Shown piece by piece: positions 1 to 5,617 of a stretch of 5,617 nt of DNA (position 1 is the stretch's first letter; the number at the start of each line of letters is the position of its first letter). Below the pieces are notes generated by a model. The model was not told the origin of the DNA and did no database searches. It saw only the letters and a list, made by a program, of their open reading frames with translations. Source of the DNA: an uncultured Clostridia bacterium (GTDB taxonomy: Bacteria; Bacillota; Clostridia; Christensenellales; Borkfalkiaceae); NCBI GenBank assembly GCA_900548845.1, contig URMI01000088.1, forward strand, positions 1 to 5,617, written 5' to 3'. Both the position numbers and the translations under genes were made by a program.

Positions 1-2611
1 AGCCCTCCCACTCCATGAAGCCGACGAGGATGTTCTTGCCGAGGGCAAGCTCGCCGTTGTTGGTGGAGGGACCGTCCGCGATGATCTCGTCCTTCTCGAC
101 GCGGTCGCCCGTGTTGATGATGGGACGCTGGTTGAGGCAGGTGCCCTGGTTGGAGCGTTCGAACTTCTTTAAGGGATATTCGGTGATAAAGCCGCTGTCT
201 TCGCGGATCCTGATGAGGTCGGAGGAGACGCCGACGGCGACGCCCGCCTCTTTGGCGCGGACGATGACGCCCGAGTCGCGCGCGATGGCGGCCTCGATGC
301 CCGTCGCGACGATGGAGCTCTCCGTCTTGAGGAGCGGCACTGCCTGGCGCTGCATGTTGGAGCCCATGAGGGCGCGGTTGGTATCGTCGTTTTCGAGGAA
401 GGGGATGAGCGCCGTTGCGACGGAGACGAGCTGCTTCGGGGAAACGTCCATGTAGTCGATGCGCTCGCGGGGGAGCTCGGTGATGAGTTCCTTATAGCGG
501 CAGCCGACGCGCTCGTGCACGAAGTGGCCCTCTTCGTCGAGGGGCTCGTTCGCCTGTGCGACGACATAGCGGTCCTCTTCGTCCGCCGTCAGATAGTCGA
601 CGTGGTCGGTGACGACGCCCGTCTCCTTGTCCACCTTGCGGTAAGGGGACATGATGAAGCCGAACTCGTTGACCTTGGAGAAGGTCGCGAGCGAGGAGAT
701 AAGACCGATGTTCTGACCTTCGGGGGTCTCGATCGGGCACATACGGCCGTAGTGCGAGTGGTGGACGTCGCGCACTTCGAAGGTAGCGCGGTCGCGGTTG
801 AGGCCGCCCGGGCCGAGCGCGGAGAGCTTGCGCTTGTGCGTGAGCTCCGCGATGGGGTTGGTCTGGTCCATGAACTGCGAAAGCTGGGAAGACCCGAAGA
901 ACTCGCGGATGACGGCGGAGATGGGACGCACGTTGATGAGCCCCGAAGGCGTGACCTCCATGGGATCCTGCGTCGCCATGCGCTCCTTGATGAGGCGCTC
1001 GAGGCGCGCCATACCGATGCGGAGCTGGTTTTGCAGCAGTTCCCCCACCGAACGCACGCGGCGGTTGCCGAGGTGGTCGATCTCATCGATGGTGCCGATG
1101 CCGTACTTGAGGTCGAGGTTGGTCGAAACGGCGGCGACGATGTCGTCCACCGTGATGCACTTGTAGTTGAGGCGTTCGACGAGCGCCTTGACGCCTTTCT
1201 TTTCTTCGGGCGTGACGCCGAGCACGCGCTCGCCCTGATCGAGATCGACGGGCGCGTTGGGGTCGGCAGGCTTGTCGCCGCGCTCCAAAATTTCGTGGAA
1301 GAGCTTGCAGGCAGCCACGAACTTGATGCGGTTGTCGCGGCGCTTGATCCTGTTCTTCTTCTCTTCCTGCTTCTCGTCCGCCTCGGGCGCGGTCTCGCGC
1401 GCATAGTAGACGGCGTTGATCTCGTCGGTGTACTTTTCGGCGACTTCCTCGACGGAGAGCGTCCTGCACTCTTCGGCGAGCTTCTTCGAGAAGACGAAGT
1501 TGGGATAGTAGACCGTCTTCAAAAGCCCGAACGCCTTGGGATCCATATCGGAGAGCGCGGCAAAGTCCACCGTGTTGTTGGCGATGATCTTGTGGCGGAT
1601 CTCCCCGTCTTCGGGATCGTTGACGAGCACGAACACTTCGTTGATGCCCGCGTTCTGGATGAGGCGCGCCTTCTCTTCCGAGATGACTTCGCCCTTGACC
1701 GCCATGATCTCGCCCGTCTGCGGATCGATGATGTCGTCTGCGGCGCGGCAGCCGGGGAGGCGGTATGCAAGGTTGAGCTTTTTGTTGAACTTATAGCGCC
1801 CCACCTTGACGACGTCGTAGCGGCGGGGATCGAAAAAGAGGTTGAAAAGATGCTGGCGCACCGATTCTTCCGTGGGGACTTCGCCGGGACGCAGACGGCG
1901 GTAAAGTTCGATGAGGCCGTCCGATTCCGAACGCGTCGTATCCTTCTCGATGGTCGCCGCGATCATCTTGTCGTTCGGGAAGAGCTCTTCGAGCGCGCGG
2001 TTGGAGCCGAAGCCGAGGGCGCGCAGAAGGACGGTCGCAGCCAGCTTGCGCTTTCTGTCGACGCTCACCCACAGAACGCCCTGGGCGTCCTGCTTGAATT
2101 CCAGCCATGCCCCGCGGTTGGGGATGACCGTGGTTTCGTACATCTTTTTGCCCGTCTTGTCCGTTTCGGCGACGTTGTTGACGCCGGGGGAGCGGACGAG
2201 CTGGGAGACGATGACGCGCTCCGCACCGTTGATGATGAAGGAACCGTTCTCGGTCATGAGGGGAAGATCGCCCATGAAGACGTCCTGATCGATGACCTCG
2301 TCCTTCACCTTGTTGACAAGGCGCACCTTAACGCGCAGGGGAAGCGCGAAGGTAGCGTCGCGGTTGCGGCACTCTTTCTCGTCGTACTTGGGTTTTTTCC
2401 CGAACTCGTGGCTCAGGAAATAGAGCTCGAAGTGATCGCTGAAGTCGGTAATGGGAGAAAAGTCCTCTAAGATCTCGGAGATGCCTTCGCCGATGAAAGA
2501 GCGGTAGCTTTCCTTCTGGATCTCGACAAGGTCGGGGATATCGATGACCTCGTTGATCTTGCCGAACTTCCGTCTTTCCGTTTTACCGTACTTTTGAATG
2601 GGTAAGTTCAT
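1..2611 (-). CDS. rpoB: RNA polymerase beta subunit, N-terminal 870 residues (cut by left window edge)
   Basis: Catalytic beta subunit of DNA-dependent RNA polymerase, acting in the cytoplasm with alpha, beta' and sigma. Read on the minus strand it opens [18 protein letters not shown] and stays open to the window edge. Recognisable blocks are [24 protein letters not shown] (lobe/protrusion start), the rifampicin region around residues 575-602 (SQLSQFMDQ, then [12 protein letters not shown]), CPIETPEG at about 625-632, MDVSPKQ, and finally GELALGKN just before the universal Y-N-F/Y-E-D block, which lies outside the window. The start is fixed by an in-frame TGA at 2615-2617, two codons upstream. 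Rifampicin-region residues matching E. coli Q513, D516, H526 and S531 are present as Q579, D582, H592 and S597. The protein is about 110 residues longer than B. subtilis RpoB up to this point, mostly because of extra sequence around residues 331-470. It is transcribed divergently from rqcP, with no rplL directly upstream. Confidence 0.99.
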   Translation of the reverse strand, partial: MNLPIQKYGKTERRKFGKINEVIDIPDLVEIQKESYRSFIGEGISEILEDFSPITDFSDHFELYFLSHEFGKKPKYDEKECRNRDATFALPLRVKVRLVNKVKDEVIDQDVFMGDLPLMTENGSFIINGAERVIVSQLVRSPGVNNVAETDKTGKKMYETTVIPNRGAWLEFKQDAQGVLWVSVDRKRKLAATVLLRALGFGSNRALEELFPNDKMIAATIEKDTTRSESDGLIELYRRLRPGEVPTEESVRQHLFNLFFDPRRYDVVKVGRYKFNKKLNLAYRLPGCRAADDIIDPQTGEIMAVKGEVISEEKARLIQNAGINEVFVLVNDPEDGEIRHKIIANNTVDFAALSDMDPKAFGLLKTVYYPNFVFSKKLAEECRTLSVEEVAEKYTDEINAVYYARETAPEADEKQEEKKNRIKRRDNRIKFVAACKLFHEILERGDKPADPNAPVDLDQGERVLGVTPEEKKGVKALVERLNYKCITVDDIVAAVSTNLDLKYGIGTIDEIDHLGNRRVRSVGELLQNQLRIGMARLERLIKERMATQDPMEVTPSGLINVRPISAVIREFFGSSQLSQFMDQTNPIAELTHKRKLSALGPGGLNRDRATFEVRDVHHSHYGRMCPIETPEGQNIGLISSLATFSKVNEFGFIMSPYRKVDKETGVVTDHVDYLTADEEDRYVVAQANEPLDEEGHFVHERVGCRYKELITELPRERIDYMDVSPKQLVSVATALIPFLENDDTNRALMGSNMQRQAVPLLKTESSIVATGIEAAIARDSGVIVRAKEAGVAVGVSSDLIRIREDSGFITEYPLKKFERSNQGTCLNQRPIINTGDRVEKDEIIADGPSTNNGELALGKNILVGFMEWEG

Positions 2612-2622
2612 CCGTCAAAATA

Positions 2623-2630
2623 CTCCTTCT
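2623..2630 (-). promoter_or_regulatory. Ribosome binding site of rpoB
   Basis: AGAAGGAG on the minus strand, 11 nt before the ATG at 2611-2609. It is a near-perfect Shine-Dalgarno core. Together with the in-frame TGA at 2615-2617 it settles the rpoB start. Confidence 0.9.
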
Positions 2631-2676
2631 TGTTTCGTTGTTTATCCACCCACGATCTACCGAGTATATCTTTTCA

Positions 2677-2690
2677 TCGATAAAAATCGA
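2677..2690. repeat. Small inverted repeat in the rpoB leader
   Basis: TCGAT and ATCGA form perfect 5-bp arms around a 4-base A (plus) or T (minus) loop. It lies about 65 nt upstream of the rpoB start codon, inside the predicted leader RNA. No U tract follows it in the rpoB direction. It may be chance or a minor leader hairpin. Confidence 0.35.
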
Positions 2691-2729
2691 AATGTCTGAA
2701 ATTGTGCCGCAAAAAGCTCCCCTTCCCCC

Positions 2730-2758
2730 TTTACAAGCGCCGCAAAATGCGGTATAAT
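2730..2758 (+). promoter_or_regulatory. Near-consensus sigma-A promoter reading toward rqcP-ispDF
   Basis: TTTACA (2730-2735) and TATAAT (2753-2758) are separated by 17 nt, one mismatch from consensus. The expected start is near 2765, giving a leader of about 180 nt before rqcP. The spacer contains CCGCAAAATGCGG (2740-2752), a short inverted repeat with 4-bp arms. I found no better promoter between here and the rqcP start. It could instead, or in addition, make a short RNA antisense to the rpoB leader, because it lies inside the region transcribed from the rpoB promoter. Confidence 0.75.
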
Positions 2759-2769
2759 ACTGGGAGCAG

Positions 2770-2788
2770 GCGGGAAAAAACTTCCCGC
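2770..2788. repeat. 7-bp hairpin in the doubly transcribed segment
   Basis: GCGGGAA (2770-2776) and TTCCCGC (2782-2788) are perfect arms around a 5-base loop. The hairpin would lie a few nucleotides from the 5' end of the rightward transcript and about 75-90 nt into the rpoB leader. No T-run follows on either strand, so it is not a standard intrinsic terminator. A 5'-end stabilising stem or a protein-binding leader hairpin is possible. Confidence 0.55.
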
Positions 2789-2850
2789 AAAGCCCGTTCG
2801 ATCGTGCCGTTTTTGCACCCTTTTCAAGGCGCAGCGCACAGTCGCCGAGC

Positions 2851-2873
2851 ATAATGATACAGTATGTCATTAT
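2851..2873. repeat. Inverted repeat over the rpoB -10 box and start point
   Basis: ATAATGA (2851-2857) and TCATTAT (2867-2873) are perfect 7-bp arms with a 9-base centre. The right arm overlaps the rpoB -10 hexamer and the centre contains the predicted start point. Position and symmetry suit a dimeric DNA-binding protein operator. Part of one arm is simply the -10 sequence, so chance symmetry cannot be excluded. Confidence 0.45.
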
Positions 2874-2897
2874 AACCCGCCCGCAAAATTTTGTCAA
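2869..2897 (-). promoter_or_regulatory. Consensus sigma-A promoter reading toward rpoB
   Basis: On the minus strand, TTGACA (2897-2892) and TATAAT (2874-2869) are separated by exactly 17 nt, a full match to the housekeeping consensus. The expected transcription start is near 2862. The 10-bp palindrome CAAAATTTTG (2884-2893) overlaps the -35 box by two bases, and an inverted repeat (2851-2873) covers the -10 box and the start point, so a repressor or activator site is possible. This would let rpoB be expressed from its own promoter rather than only by read-through from ribosomal protein genes. Confidence 0.88.
2884..2893. repeat. Palindrome CAAAATTTTG at the rpoB -35 box
   Basis: A perfect 10-bp palindrome in the spacer of the rpoB promoter, overlapping the -35 hexamer by two bases. 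A GCAAAA (2883-2888) / TTTTGC (2902-2907) pair also flanks the -35 box. These may be operator half-sites, but AT-rich palindromes of this size arise easily by chance. Confidence 0.35.
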
Positions 2898-2947
2898 CGG
2901 GTTTTGCAAGAGAAATCAGAAAAAATTTTCGCATTCGGGAGAATTCT

Positions 2948-3190
2948 ATGCGCATCGACAAATTCTTAAAGGTATCGCGCATCTTGAAGCGCCGCACCGT
3001 CGCGCAGGAGGCGGCGGACGCGGGGAAGATCAGCGTCAACGGCAAGCAGGTCAAGCCTTCCTACCGCTTGAAACCGGGCGACGAAGTGGAACTTTCCTAT
3101 GCGGCGGGGGCGATGCGCTTCCGCGTGCTCGAACTCAAAGAGACGGTGAAAAAGGACGAGGCGAGCTCTCTTTATGAGGTGCTGCCGTGA
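2948..3190 (+). CDS. rqcP: S4-domain RNA-binding ribosome quality control protein
   Basis: An 80-residue, basic, single-domain S4 protein without signal peptide or membrane segment. It follows B. subtilis RqcP (YabO) along its length: MRIDKFLKVSRILKRRT at the start (basic R2, K5, K8, R11, K14-R16), a central GKISVNGKQVKPS turn, a KPGDEVEL strand, and LKETVKKDEASSLYEVL at the end. RqcP binds stalled 60S-like large-subunit complexes beside P-site tRNA and, with RqcH, drives alanine tailing of stuck nascent chains. The start is ATG 2948, with GGGAG at 2937-2941 as Shine-Dalgarno site; an in-frame TTG at 2891 would add 19 residues absent from the family and lies in the rpoB -35 box. The stop TGA overlaps the ispDF GTG start. 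B. subtilis has yabP/yabQ/divIC after this gene; none is seen here. The related heat-shock Hsp15/HslR family is a less likely name. Confidence 0.93.
   Translation: MRIDKFLKVSRILKRRTVAQEAADAGKISVNGKQVKPSYRLKPGDEVELSYAAGAMRFRVLELKETVKKDEASSLYEVLP
3176..3180 (+). promoter_or_regulatory. Ribosome binding site deciding the GTG start of ispDF
   Basis: GAGGT inside the end of rqcP, 6 nt before GTG 3187-3189. It supports the non-ATG start. The next in-frame ATG is at codon 146, far inside the IspD fold, and the nucleotide-binding motif begins at residue 3, so no later start is possible. Confidence 0.75.
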
Positions 3191-4299
3191 TCTCCGTCAT
3201 CCTCTGCGCGGCGGGGTCGGGCTCGCGCGCGGGCTTTTCCGAGAATAAAGTATTGCGCGAGCTCAACGGGCTGCCCGTGCTTTCATACAGCCTTTCGGCG
3301 TTCGGGGAGGCGGACGAGATCCTCATCCCCTGCCGAAAAGAGGACGAGGCGCGCATCGGGGCGCTCCTCTCCCCCTTCCCCCGGGCCCGCACCGTGCGCG
3401 GAGGAGAGACGCGCGAGGAGAGCGTTTGGAATGCCCTCCAAGAAGTCAAAGGCGATATCGTGCTCATCCACGACGCCGCCCGTCCCTTCGTGACGCGGGA
3501 GACCGTCCGCGCCTGCATCCAAAGCGTACAAAAATACGGCAGCGGCGTCTGCTCCCTGCCCGCAACGGACACCACCGTGCTCGCAAGGGACGGCGCCGTT
3601 GCCGCCGTGCCGCCGCGCGGGATGGTTTTTACCGTGCAGACCCCGCAGGGCTTTTTGAGCGGCGAACTCAAGCACGCTTTTGCGCTCGCGGAGCGCGAAG
3701 GGAAGCTTTCTTCCTTCACGGACGAGAGCAGCCTCTACGCCGCCTACATCGCCCCGCCCCACCTCTTTGAGGGCGACCGCCGCAACAAAAAACTCACCTA
3801 TCCCGAGGACTTTGCCCCCTGCGAGCGCGCGGGCTTCGGCATCGACACGCACGCCTTCGGGAAGGCGCAGGACTACATCGTGCTGGCAGGCGTCAGGATC
3901 CCTTCCGGGAGCGGGCTTGTCGCGCACAGCGACGGCGACGTCCTCGTCCACGCCGTGATGGACGCCCTGCTTTCGGCGGCGGGCCTTTTGGACATCGGGC
4001 ATTACTTTCCCGATACCGACGCGCGCTTTGCGGGCGCGGACAGCATGAAACTGCTTGATTCGGTCATGGCGCTCGTGAAGAAAGAAGGCCTTGCGCCCAT
4101 GAATGTGAGCGTTTCGGTGCTTGCAGAACGCCCCCGCCTTGCGCCCCACATTGACGCGATGAAAGAAGCCTTAGCTGCGGCGCTCGGCATCTCCCCTTCC
4201 GCCGTCGGCATCGCCGCCGGCACCAACGAAAAATTAGGTTACGTCGGCGAAGGCAAGGGCATCACTGTGTATGCGATGATTTTACTAAAGAAAATTTGA
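3187..4299 (+). CDS. ispDF: Bifunctional IspD/IspF, MEP isoprenoid pathway
   Basis: A 370-residue fusion of two cytoplasmic MEP-pathway enzymes. IspD (about 1-212) makes CDP-methylerythritol from CTP and methylerythritol phosphate; IspF (about 216-370) cyclises the later 2-phosphate to MEcPP. IspD signs are AAGSGSR (8-14), K21, GGETREESV (72-80), HDAARP (95-100), QTPQGF (151-156) and NKKLTYPED (200-208). R14, K21 and K202 match E. coli R20, K27 and K213. IspF signs are metal ligands D220, H222 and H255, HSDGDV (247-252), FPDTD (274-278) and GADS (283-286). The linker is only a few residues. The C-terminal part departs from the usual KATTTEKLG-GRGEG pattern: it has AAGTNEKLG and then GEGKG, so E. 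coli T132 is G345 and R142/E144 become E355/K357. The GTG start overlaps the rqcP stop, indicating translational coupling. Fusion versus separate genes is clear, since the frame is continuous. Confidence 0.97.
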   Translation: MISVILCAAGSGSRAGFSENKVLRELNGLPVLSYSLSAFGEADEILIPCRKEDEARIGALLSPFPRARTVRGGETREESVWNALQEVKGDIVLIHDAARPFVTRETVRACIQSVQKYGSGVCSLPATDTTVLARDGAVAAVPPRGMVFTVQTPQGFLSGELKHAFALAEREGKLSSFTDESSLYAAYIAPPHLFEGDRRNKKLTYPEDFAPCERAGFGIDTHAFGKAQDYIVLAGVRIPSGSGLVAHSDGDVLVHAVMDALLSAAGLLDIGHYFPDTDARFAGADSMKLLDSVMALVKKEGLAPMNVSVSVLAERPRLAPHIDAMKEALAAALGISPSAVGIAAGTNEKLGYVGEGKGITVYAMILLKKI

Positions 4300-4305
4300 T
4301 GCCCT

Positions 4306-4362
4306 TTGCCGAGCCACGTCGCGGCTATGCAAATATAGCAAGCCGCTTGCTTCGTTTGGCAA
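4306..4362. repeat. 57-base imperfect inverted repeat in the ispDF-radA spacer
   Basis: The 122-base spacer (4300-4421) contains an outer stem TTGCCGAGC (4306-4314) with GTTTGGCAA (4354-4362), two G-U and otherwise Watson-Crick pairs apart from one further G-U, and an inner stem GCGGCT (4321-4326) with AGCCGC (4341-4346), extended by TGC/GCA around a 7-base A/T loop. The inner stem is followed by TTGCTTCGTTT, so it could act as a weak terminator after ispDF. The size and nested symmetry also fit an interspersed palindromic repeat. I found no good promoter for radA in the rest of the spacer, which argues for read-through from ispDF. Confidence 0.5.
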
Positions 4363-4421
4363 TTTATCCAACGCCCGACAGCCCCATTCATCCAAAGATC
4401 ACGCCATAATAAGGAACTACT

Positions 4422-5617
4422 ATGCCGAAAACGACGACACAATTTGTATGCAGCGAGTGCGGGTACGTCTCGCCCAAGTGGCTGGGGCGCTGCCCCGAGT
4501 GCGGGAAGTTCAATACCCTCATCGAGGAAGCCGTCTCCCCCGCGCCCGCGAAGAAGGCGCAAAGCGCCTTCCGCCTCAATTCCACCCGTCCCACCCCCCT
4601 TCGCGAGGTGCAGTACGAGCGGTATGAACGCATCTCTTCGGGCATCGGCGAGCTCGACATCGTCCTCGGCGGCGGCATCGTACGAGGCTCCCTCGTGCTC
4701 GTCGGCGGCGATCCCGGCGTGGGCAAGTCTACCCTCCTCACGCAGGTCGCGGCGCATCTTGCAAGGGAACACAAAGTCCTCTATCTTTCCGCCGAGGAGA
4801 GCTGTTCGCAGGTCAAGCTCCGCTGCGAGCGCCTCGGCGTGGGCGGCGGCGGGATGCTGCTACTCAACGAGACCTGCCTCGACAACGCGGAAGAGGCGAT
4901 CGGGGAGGCGGAATACGTCATCATCGACTCCATCCAGGCGGTCTATACCGAGGCACTGAGCTCGGCGGCGGGCAGCGTCGGGCAGGTGCGCGAATGCGCC
5001 GCAAAGCTCATGCGCATCGCAAAGTCGCGCGGGATCACCTTCTTCCTCGTCGGGCACGTCACCAAAGAAGGCACGCTTGCGGGGCCCAAAGTGCTCGAAC
5101 ACATCATGGATACCGTCCTCTATTTCGAGGGCGAGCGCACCGAGAACTTCAAGATCCTCCGCGCCGTCAAGAACCGCTTCGGCTCCGTGCAGGAAGTGGG
5201 CGTCTTCGAGATGAGCGATCACGGCGTTTTGGGCGTGAGCGACTATTCCTCCCTCTTCCTCTCCGAATCGCGCGGCGAGGCGGCGGGCGCCGCCGTCACC
5301 CCCAGCGAGACGGGCAACCGCTGCATGATGGTGGAGATCCAAACGCTGATGACCAAAACTTCCTACGGGCTGCCGAGAAGGATGTCGCTCGGCATCGATC
5401 TCAACCGCCTCATCGTGCTCATCGCCGTGCTCGAAAAGCGGTGCGGCCTGCCCTTGGGCAGCCAGGATATCTACCTCAACGCGATGGGCGGCATCAAACT
5501 GAACGAGCCGAGCGCCGATCTTGCCGTGTGCGCCGCCCTTGCGAGCGCCGAACGCATGAAGCCCGTCGACCGTTTTACCGCCCTCTTCGGCGAAGTGGGG
5601 CTCACGGGCGAGGTGAG
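4422..5617 (+). CDS. radA: DNA repair protein RadA, N-terminal 398 residues (cut by right window edge)
   Basis: RadA (Sms) is a RecA-related hexameric helicase that drives branch migration of recombination intermediates. In order: a zinc finger C10-X2-C13-X10-C24-X2-C27; a RecA-like ATPase with Walker A GGDPGVGKST (95-104), SAEES (123-127) and Walker B YVIIDS (165-170); the RadA-specific KNRFG motif (250-254); then a Lon-protease-like domain with GLPRRMSLGIDLNRL and IYLNAMGGIKL, ending at GEVGLTGEV. About 55 more residues are expected beyond the edge, since the family is near 455. The start ATG 4422 has AAGGA at 4411-4415 as Shine-Dalgarno site. All motifs expected in this part are intact. 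In many Firmicutes radA precedes disA and ispD/ispF; here it follows ispDF. Confidence 0.98.
   Translation, partial: MPKTTTQFVCSECGYVSPKWLGRCPECGKFNTLIEEAVSPAPAKKAQSAFRLNSTRPTPLREVQYERYERISSGIGELDIVLGGGIVRGSLVLVGGDPGVGKSTLLTQVAAHLAREHKVLYLSAEESCSQVKLRCERLGVGGGGMLLLNETCLDNAEEAIGEAEYVIIDSIQAVYTEALSSAAGSVGQVRECAAKLMRIAKSRGITFFLVGHVTKEGTLAGPKVLEHIMDTVLYFEGERTENFKILRAVKNRFGSVQEVGVFEMSDHGVLGVSDYSSLFLSESRGEAAGAAVTPSETGNRCMMVEIQTLMTKTSYGLPRRMSLGIDLNRLIVLIAVLEKRCGLPLGSQDIYLNAMGGIKLNEPSADLAVCAALASAERMKPVDRFTALFGEVGLTGEV

Larger units (their letters stand above)
2612..2947. other. Divergent intergenic region between rpoB and rqcP
   Basis: 336 bases without a credible protein gene, richer in A+T than its flanks. 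It holds the two predicted promoters (2869-2897 minus, 2730-2758 plus), a 7-bp hairpin (2770-2788), a 7-bp inverted repeat over the rpoB promoter start (2851-2873), a 10-bp palindrome at the rpoB -35 box (2884-2893), a small hairpin in the rpoB leader (2677-2690) and the two Shine-Dalgarno sites. The motif CCGCAAA occurs four times on the plus strand, at 2707, 2740, 2785 and 2881. If the predicted starts are right, rpoB mRNA has a leader of about 250 nt and rqcP mRNA one of about 180 nt. No hairpin here is followed by a convincing U tract, so I see no intrinsic terminator or attenuator. Confidence 0.8.

Noticed and set aside
515..2470. A 651-codon open frame on the plus strand opposite rpoB
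   Set aside because: It is antisense to a strongly conserved gene, has no recognisable domain, and its low-complexity D/V/E/L-rich translation is what GC-rich codon use on the opposite strand produces. No Shine-Dalgarno site supports it.
2663..2691. A second, proximal rpoB promoter (TTCGAT-N17-TATACT on the minus strand)
   Set aside because: The -10 box is good but the -35 box matches only two or three consensus bases and there is no extended -10. Possible but too weak to annotate next to the perfect upstream promoter.
2770..2788. Intrinsic terminator or attenuator in the rpoB or rqcP leader
   Set aside because: The stem is good but neither strand has a T-run after it.
2583..2909. A 108-codon minus-strand frame covering the rpoB leader and overlapping the rpoB start, as a leader peptide
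   Set aside because: The longest version starts inside the rpoB promoter. The ATG at 2867 lies before the predicted transcription start, and no Shine-Dalgarno site precedes later starts. The translation shows no attenuator-like codon run.
3283..4149. A 288-codon minus-strand frame opposite ispDF
   Set aside because: It lies wholly opposite a gene with complete IspD and IspF motifs and shows no domain of its own.
4405..4410. CATAAT before radA as a -10 box
   Set aside because: No -35-like hexamer lies 16-18 nt upstream, and the distance to the Shine-Dalgarno site is too short for a normal leader.
4239..4772. A 177-codon minus-strand frame crossing the ispDF-radA spacer
   Set aside because: It runs antisense through the start of radA, with no ribosome binding site at its start and no recognisable domain. 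Its tail only translates the spacer repeat.

Overview
The window (about 60% G+C by eye) looks like chromosomal housekeeping DNA from a Clostridia-like member of the Bacillota. This rests on an RqcP-type S4 protein close to Bacillus subtilis YabO/RqcP, a RadA of Firmicutes type, an RpoB with Firmicutes-type motifs, purine-rich Shine-Dalgarno sites and near-consensus sigma-A promoters. I cannot name a genus. There is no sign of a phage, transposon, CRISPR array or tRNA/rRNA gene.

Layout: (1) Positions 1-2611, minus strand, hold the first 870 codons of rpoB (RNA polymerase beta subunit), cut by the left edge. (2) Positions 2612-2947 are a divergent intergenic region. It carries a perfect-consensus promoter reading left into rpoB and a near-consensus promoter reading right into the next genes, plus several inverted repeats. 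The two promoters face each other, so the predicted transcripts overlap by about 100 nt. (3) Positions 2948-4299, plus strand, hold rqcP (ribosome quality control) and an ispD-ispF fusion (two steps of the MEP isoprenoid pathway), overlapping by four bases (GTGA). (4) Positions 4300-4421 are a 122-base spacer with a large imperfect inverted repeat. (5) From 4422 to the right edge is radA, a branch-migration helicase of recombination and repair, cut after 398 codons.

How they work together: the genes serve separate housekeeping tasks (transcription, rescue of stalled ribosomes, isoprenoid precursor synthesis, DNA repair). ispD, ispF and radA are often near each other in Firmicutes, so the right half is a rearranged version of a known neighbourhood. 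rqcP tightly coupled to ispDF, and rpoB starting its own transcription unit instead of following rplL, are the less usual features. I found no clearly new multi-gene system. The best leads are the face-to-face promoters, a long lineage-specific insertion in the RpoB lobe, natural substitutions in the rifampicin-pocket region, and changed residues around the active site and central cavity of the IspF domain.
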